Assembly (NCBI GenBank): GCA_038259365.1 | Contig: JBBSOW010000135.1 | Coordinates: 1-7,928, forward strand | DNA: 7,928 bases | Direction: 5' to 3' | Source of the DNA: JBBSOW01 sp038259365 | GTDB lineage: Bacteria > Actinomycetota > Actinomycetes > Propionibacteriales > Propionibacteriaceae | Shown: piece by piece, positions 5,573 to 7,928 of the stretch | How positions within the stretch are numbered: the first letter of the stretch is position 1 | How the letters are laid out: every line of letters begins with the position of its first letter | Program-made: the position numbers and the translations under genes | The notes under the pieces: generated by a model | What the model saw: only the letters and a program-made list of their open reading frames with translations | Database searches by the model: none | What the model was told of the DNA's origin: nothing

Positions 5573-5598
5573 CTTGTGCTCCTTCGATCGAGGTTGCC
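5573..5598. promoter_or_regulatory. 26-bp divergent start region with palindrome and facing Shine-Dalgarno sites
   Basis: Only 26 bp separate the DUF998 ATG (-) from the regulator ATG (+). In the middle is the perfect palindrome TCGATCGA (5584-5591). The - strand Shine-Dalgarno AAGGAG (complement of 5579-5584) and the + strand GAGG (5590-5593) sit on its two arms. There is no room for two promoters, so at least one must lie inside the opposite coding sequence. A regulator bound here could block both transcripts. Binding is inferred, not shown. Confidence 0.45.
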
Positions 5599-6636
5599 AT
5601 GAGCGTGCTGCCTCCTCCCCGCCTCGCCTACCCTTTCGATGTGGATCGAAAGGCATCCCAGAAGTACGTCGACTTCGTGCTCGGCTCGGAAGACATGAGC
5701 CTGTTGCGTTTCGGCCTGTCCCCCGGTAGTGAACTGAGCAGCGGCGTGTGTGCCCTACAGGCCCCTGACGGTGCACCGCTTCAGTGGGGGTGGTTGCGAG
5801 CAGTCTCACCACGGATATCCGAGCGGGCCTGGGACGTGATCACGACTGTCATCCCGCCGACTGGCTACTACCCCGATTTTCTGACCACTGACCCGGCTTG
5901 GGACCTGACCCCTGAGGCCGAGCTGGAGGCGCTGCGCCGGGTGGCGGTGGAACGCGTCGCAAGGGACCTGACCAAGGTGGCCAGCAGGGCAACCGGTCCG
6001 CACCGCACGCGAGTCGAGGCAATGCTGCGCTCGCCGTCGCACGCGCTGGACAGCATCGCAAACGCCTGGGAGGAGGTGTGGGAGGCCGTGATGGCCCCCC
6101 ACTGGGGCCAGCTGCGTCGCCTACTCCAAGCCGACGTCACCCGCCGTGCCCGCCAGCTCGCGGAGACAGGCATCTCGGACATGATCGGCCAGCTCCACGA
6201 ACGGGTCACCTGGGAAGCGGGACGTGTGCGAGTGCGGATGCGGATCTGGTCTGAAGAAGTGCACTGCCAAGGCAGTGGACTGATGTTGGTGCCAACGGTC
6301 CTCGGTGCCCCCTGGTGCAGCGTGGTGACCGACCCGCCATCAGTACCGACGCTGTTCTACCCCGTCGGGGGATTATCACCCGACTGGCCCACCGGGTCGC
6401 GCGGCCCGGACGCGTCAATGAGCGCACTGCTGGGTGCCAGCCGGGCCAAGGTCCTGCTTTCTCTGGACCTGCCGCGCACCACCAGCGACGTCGCGCACGT
6501 GTGCGGACTGGCGCTCAGCACCGCCTCGCACCACCTCGGTGTGCTACGAGACGCTCGCCTCGTCGACTCACACCGGGCCGGACCGACCGTCATCCACACC
6601 CGCACGCCTCTGGCTTACAGCCTGATCGCATTCTGA
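5599..6636 (+). CDS. ArsR-type winged-helix regulator with N-terminal DUF5937-like domain
   Basis: The 345-residue protein carries a C-terminal winged helix-turn-helix of the ArsR type (about 275-335): SALLGASRAKVLLSLDLPRT, then TSDVAHVCGLALSTASHHL, with the recognition helix near 306-321, then GVLRDARLVDSHRAGP and a wing ending in a T/R-rich strand. Residues 1 to about 270 form a large domain with FDVDRKASQKYVDFVL, RFGLSPGSEL, PHWGQLRRLLQADVTRRAR (conserved in DUF5937 proteins as I recall them) and YPVGGLSP. It probably senses a small molecule. Metal-binding Cys motifs typical of classic ArsR are not evident. ATG 5599 has GAGG five bases upstream, and an in-frame GTG at 5554 lies inside the DUF998 gene. 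Divergent placement suggests control of the DUF998-DUF4287 pair and of itself. Confidence 0.85.
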   Translation: MSVLPPPRLAYPFDVDRKASQKYVDFVLGSEDMSLLRFGLSPGSELSSGVCALQAPDGAPLQWGWLRAVSPRISERAWDVITTVIPPTGYYPDFLTTDPAWDLTPEAELEALRRVAVERVARDLTKVASRATGPHRTRVEAMLRSPSHALDSIANAWEEVWEAVMAPHWGQLRRLLQADVTRRARQLAETGISDMIGQLHERVTWEAGRVRVRMRIWSEEVHCQGSGLMLVPTVLGAPWCSVVTDPPSVPTLFYPVGGLSPDWPTGSRGPDASMSALLGASRAKVLLSLDLPRTTSDVAHVCGLALSTASHHLGVLRDARLVDSHRAGPTVIHTRTPLAYSLIAF

Positions 6637-7252
6637 GTCGCGGACCCACGAACCGACTGCCGCTGATACCCGAACTTCGCCGGACGCAGCGAGGTCGGCG
6701 TAGAAGGCGCTCATCGCGGCGACGTGGTCGGCCACCCCTTGAGGGGACGCTGCCAGCGGAGACGGGACGGCGGCGGTCCACCAACCGTCGCTGTCGACGC
6801 TGCGGCGGGGGTCGACGGAGGGCAGCATGTTGTCGTTCACCTGGTGGTCTCCGATGCGCGTCGGGTCGTGGCGGGGGCGATGTCGTGATGGTGAGGTGCG
6901 GTCTCGTCGGACCAGGCGAGTTCTTCCTCTGCGGTCGGCTGCCACTGTCGGCGTCGATGGTCTGCTGAAGGCGGTTCCGGACCTTGGCGAGCTACTGCCG
7001 TCCGTCCTCGCTGGGGAAGCAGATTCAGACCGACGGCCCCTTCTCTTGGTCGGCCGCGGGGTCTGTGACACCGAAGCAAGAGCCCAGGCAGCACGATGAC
7101 CGCATCACGTCCGCAGAACGCCCGCACCGAAGCTCCGCATGAACTGCTGGTCCTCTTCTGCGAGGGACGCCCCGACGCGGGCCAGGATGCCGGCGATCCA
7201 TCGGCTCGCGGAGCATGCAAGTGCGGGATCGTCATGTGGGGACGGCCGCTGG
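6637..7252 (-). pseudogene. Probable decayed gene, coding fragments in shifted frames
   Basis: This 616-bp stretch has no intact recognisable gene, but four - strand pieces have high third-position GC and protein-like composition. Their order is: (1) a frame ending at TGA 7105-7107, with RWIAGILARVGASLAEEDQQ then FMRSFGAGVLRT and no start codon; (2) a second frame around 6930-7000, LAKVRNRLQQTIDADSG, preceded by stops; (3) a third frame around 6890-6945, WQPTAEEELAWSDET then HHHDIAP; (4) from about 6885 downward, DPTRIGDHQVNDNMLPSVD, then DGWWTAAVPSPLAASPQG, then ADHVAAMSAFYADLAASGE. Piece 4 could alternatively be a separate small gene from GTG 6838-6840, whose GTG overlaps the TGA of piece 3. 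I recognise no family. Sequencing errors could also give this pattern. Confidence 0.4.
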
Positions 7253-7927
7253 TCAGGCGGCCAGCCAGCTGAAGGCGGCGAAGGCGAGGTAGGTGGCGGG
7301 GATCAGGCAGGCGGGCACGAGGGCGGCTCGCCGCGCGGCGCTGCTGGCGGCCGCCGGCTGCCTGGTGGTCACCGCGAGGGGGGAGGTGACGAGGTCGCTC
7401 TCGATGTCACGGGCCAGGTTGCGGTACTCGATCCACGCCAGGACAAGGACCGTCACGAAAAGTCCGACCGCCACGAGGGGCGCGGGGAGCTGAGCGACGG
7501 TTCGTAGGTCGGCGCGGCCGAACAGCGCTGCACCGCCGGCTCCGAGGGCGACCACGGTGAACAGAGGGGCGCCGATGGTCCAGGGGTGGTGCACCATCGG
7601 GCCCAGCAGCAGGGGCAGGCTGAGCAGGAGGAGCAAGATCAAGCCGAGGCAGATGACCTGGGCCAGGTTGTAGGTGAGTGACTCACCGCGGGCCCAGGCC
7701 GGGACCGCTGAAGTGCCGACGAGCGTGGCCCCGACCTGAAAGGCGGCCACGGCCGCCACCGTCCAGACTCCCGGCACGCGTTCGGGGGCGCTGTCGTGGT
7801 CGATCCGGGCGGCGTAGGCGGTCGGGTCACCACATGCTTCCGACGGTGTCTCACCGGCCTCGGCGCAGTGCGCTTCGACCTCTGCCAGACGTTCCCCGAT
7901 CACCGGGCCCGGGACGCCTCGGAGCCG
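7253..7927 (-). CDS. HAAS-domain multi-pass membrane protein (5' end outside window)
   Basis: The frame is open to the right edge and ends at TGA 7253-7255, giving about 224 residues in the window. The first residues (RLRGVPGPVIGERLAEVEAH, then CAEAGETPSEACGDPTAYA) match the HAAS/DUF1700-like cytosolic helix bundle often found in proteins encoded beside PadR-type regulators. Because RLRGVPG precedes GTG 7903, that GTG is probably internal and the true start lies outside. Five membrane helices follow: VWTVAAVAAFQVGATLVG, AQVICLGLILLLLLSLPLLL, WTIGAPLFTVVALGAGGAAL, LVAVGLFVTVLVLAWIEY and a C-terminal LVPACLIPATYLAFAAFSWL. Function is unknown; a membrane signalling or sensory role is inferred from the HAAS domain. 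No PadR gene is visible here, but one could lie just upstream. Confidence 0.75.
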   Translation of the reverse strand, partial: RLRGVPGPVIGERLAEVEAHCAEAGETPSEACGDPTAYAARIDHDSAPERVPGVWTVAAVAAFQVGATLVGTSAVPAWARGESLTYNLAQVICLGLILLLLLSLPLLLGPMVHHPWTIGAPLFTVVALGAGGAALFGRADLRTVAQLPAPLVAVGLFVTVLVLAWIEYRNLARDIESDLVTSPLAVTTRQPAAASSAARRAALVPACLIPATYLAFAAFSWLAA

Positions 7928-7928
7928 G

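Noticed and set aside
5554..5598. Upstream GTG start for the ArsR-type regulator
   Set aside because: The extra 15 residues overlap the DUF998 gene and show no domain. ATG 5599 has a well-placed GAGG.
6827..7099. A 90-codon + strand frame with DGLLKAVPDLGELLPSVLAG
   Set aside because: It looks mildly protein-like, but its third-position GC is lower than that of the opposite strand pieces and it has no family motif. Kept only as a weak alternative.

Overview
The window is high-GC DNA with strong G/C preference at third codon positions. Its protein families (a DUF5937/ArsR-type regulator, a DUF998 membrane protein, a DUF4287 protein, a pterin-dehydratase/VOC fusion and a HAAS-domain membrane protein) are typical of Actinomycetota. 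I infer a chromosomal accessory region of an actinobacterium, possibly Nocardioidaceae-like. The taxon is inferred from gene style and no marker gene is present.

Layout, left to right. Positions 2-79 are the last 25 codons of an unrecognised gene. From 345 to 1231 lies a scar of broken genes: the region-2 half of an ECF sigma factor (+), an IS3-type transposase remnant (-) with a nonsense codon and a frame break, and the N-terminal half of a small membrane protein (-). The IS remnant joins two unrelated truncated genes, so DNA was lost or rearranged here. Next come an atypical extended SDR/epimerase (-) and a divergent MarR regulator (+), sharing a 70-bp intergenic region with a good inverted repeat. 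The SDR and the truncated membrane protein look like one former operon under MarR control.

Between about 2.9 and 4.3 kb, a GNAT acetyltransferase and a pterin-carbinolamine-dehydratase-like/VOC fusion lie in tandem on the - strand. The fusion gene carries six perfect copies of a 9-bp repeat, read as Glu-Ala-Gly, just before its His-His-Pro motif. Between about 4.5 and 6.6 kb, a DUF998 membrane protein and a DUF4287 protein form a - strand pair. A DUF5937/ArsR-type regulator diverges from them with only 26 bp between start codons. From 6.64 to 7.25 kb there is no intact gene, but several coding-like stretches in shifted - strand frames suggest a decayed gene. The window ends inside a HAAS-domain multi-pass membrane protein (-).

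The general picture is small regulator-plus-target modules (MarR/SDR, ArsR/DUF998-DUF4287) beside an IS-driven decay zone. I see no convincing new multi-gene system. The most distinctive items are the perfect tandem repeat beside a catalytic motif, the interleaved divergent start sites, the SDR lacking its catalytic Tyr/Lys, and the IS-mediated double truncation.
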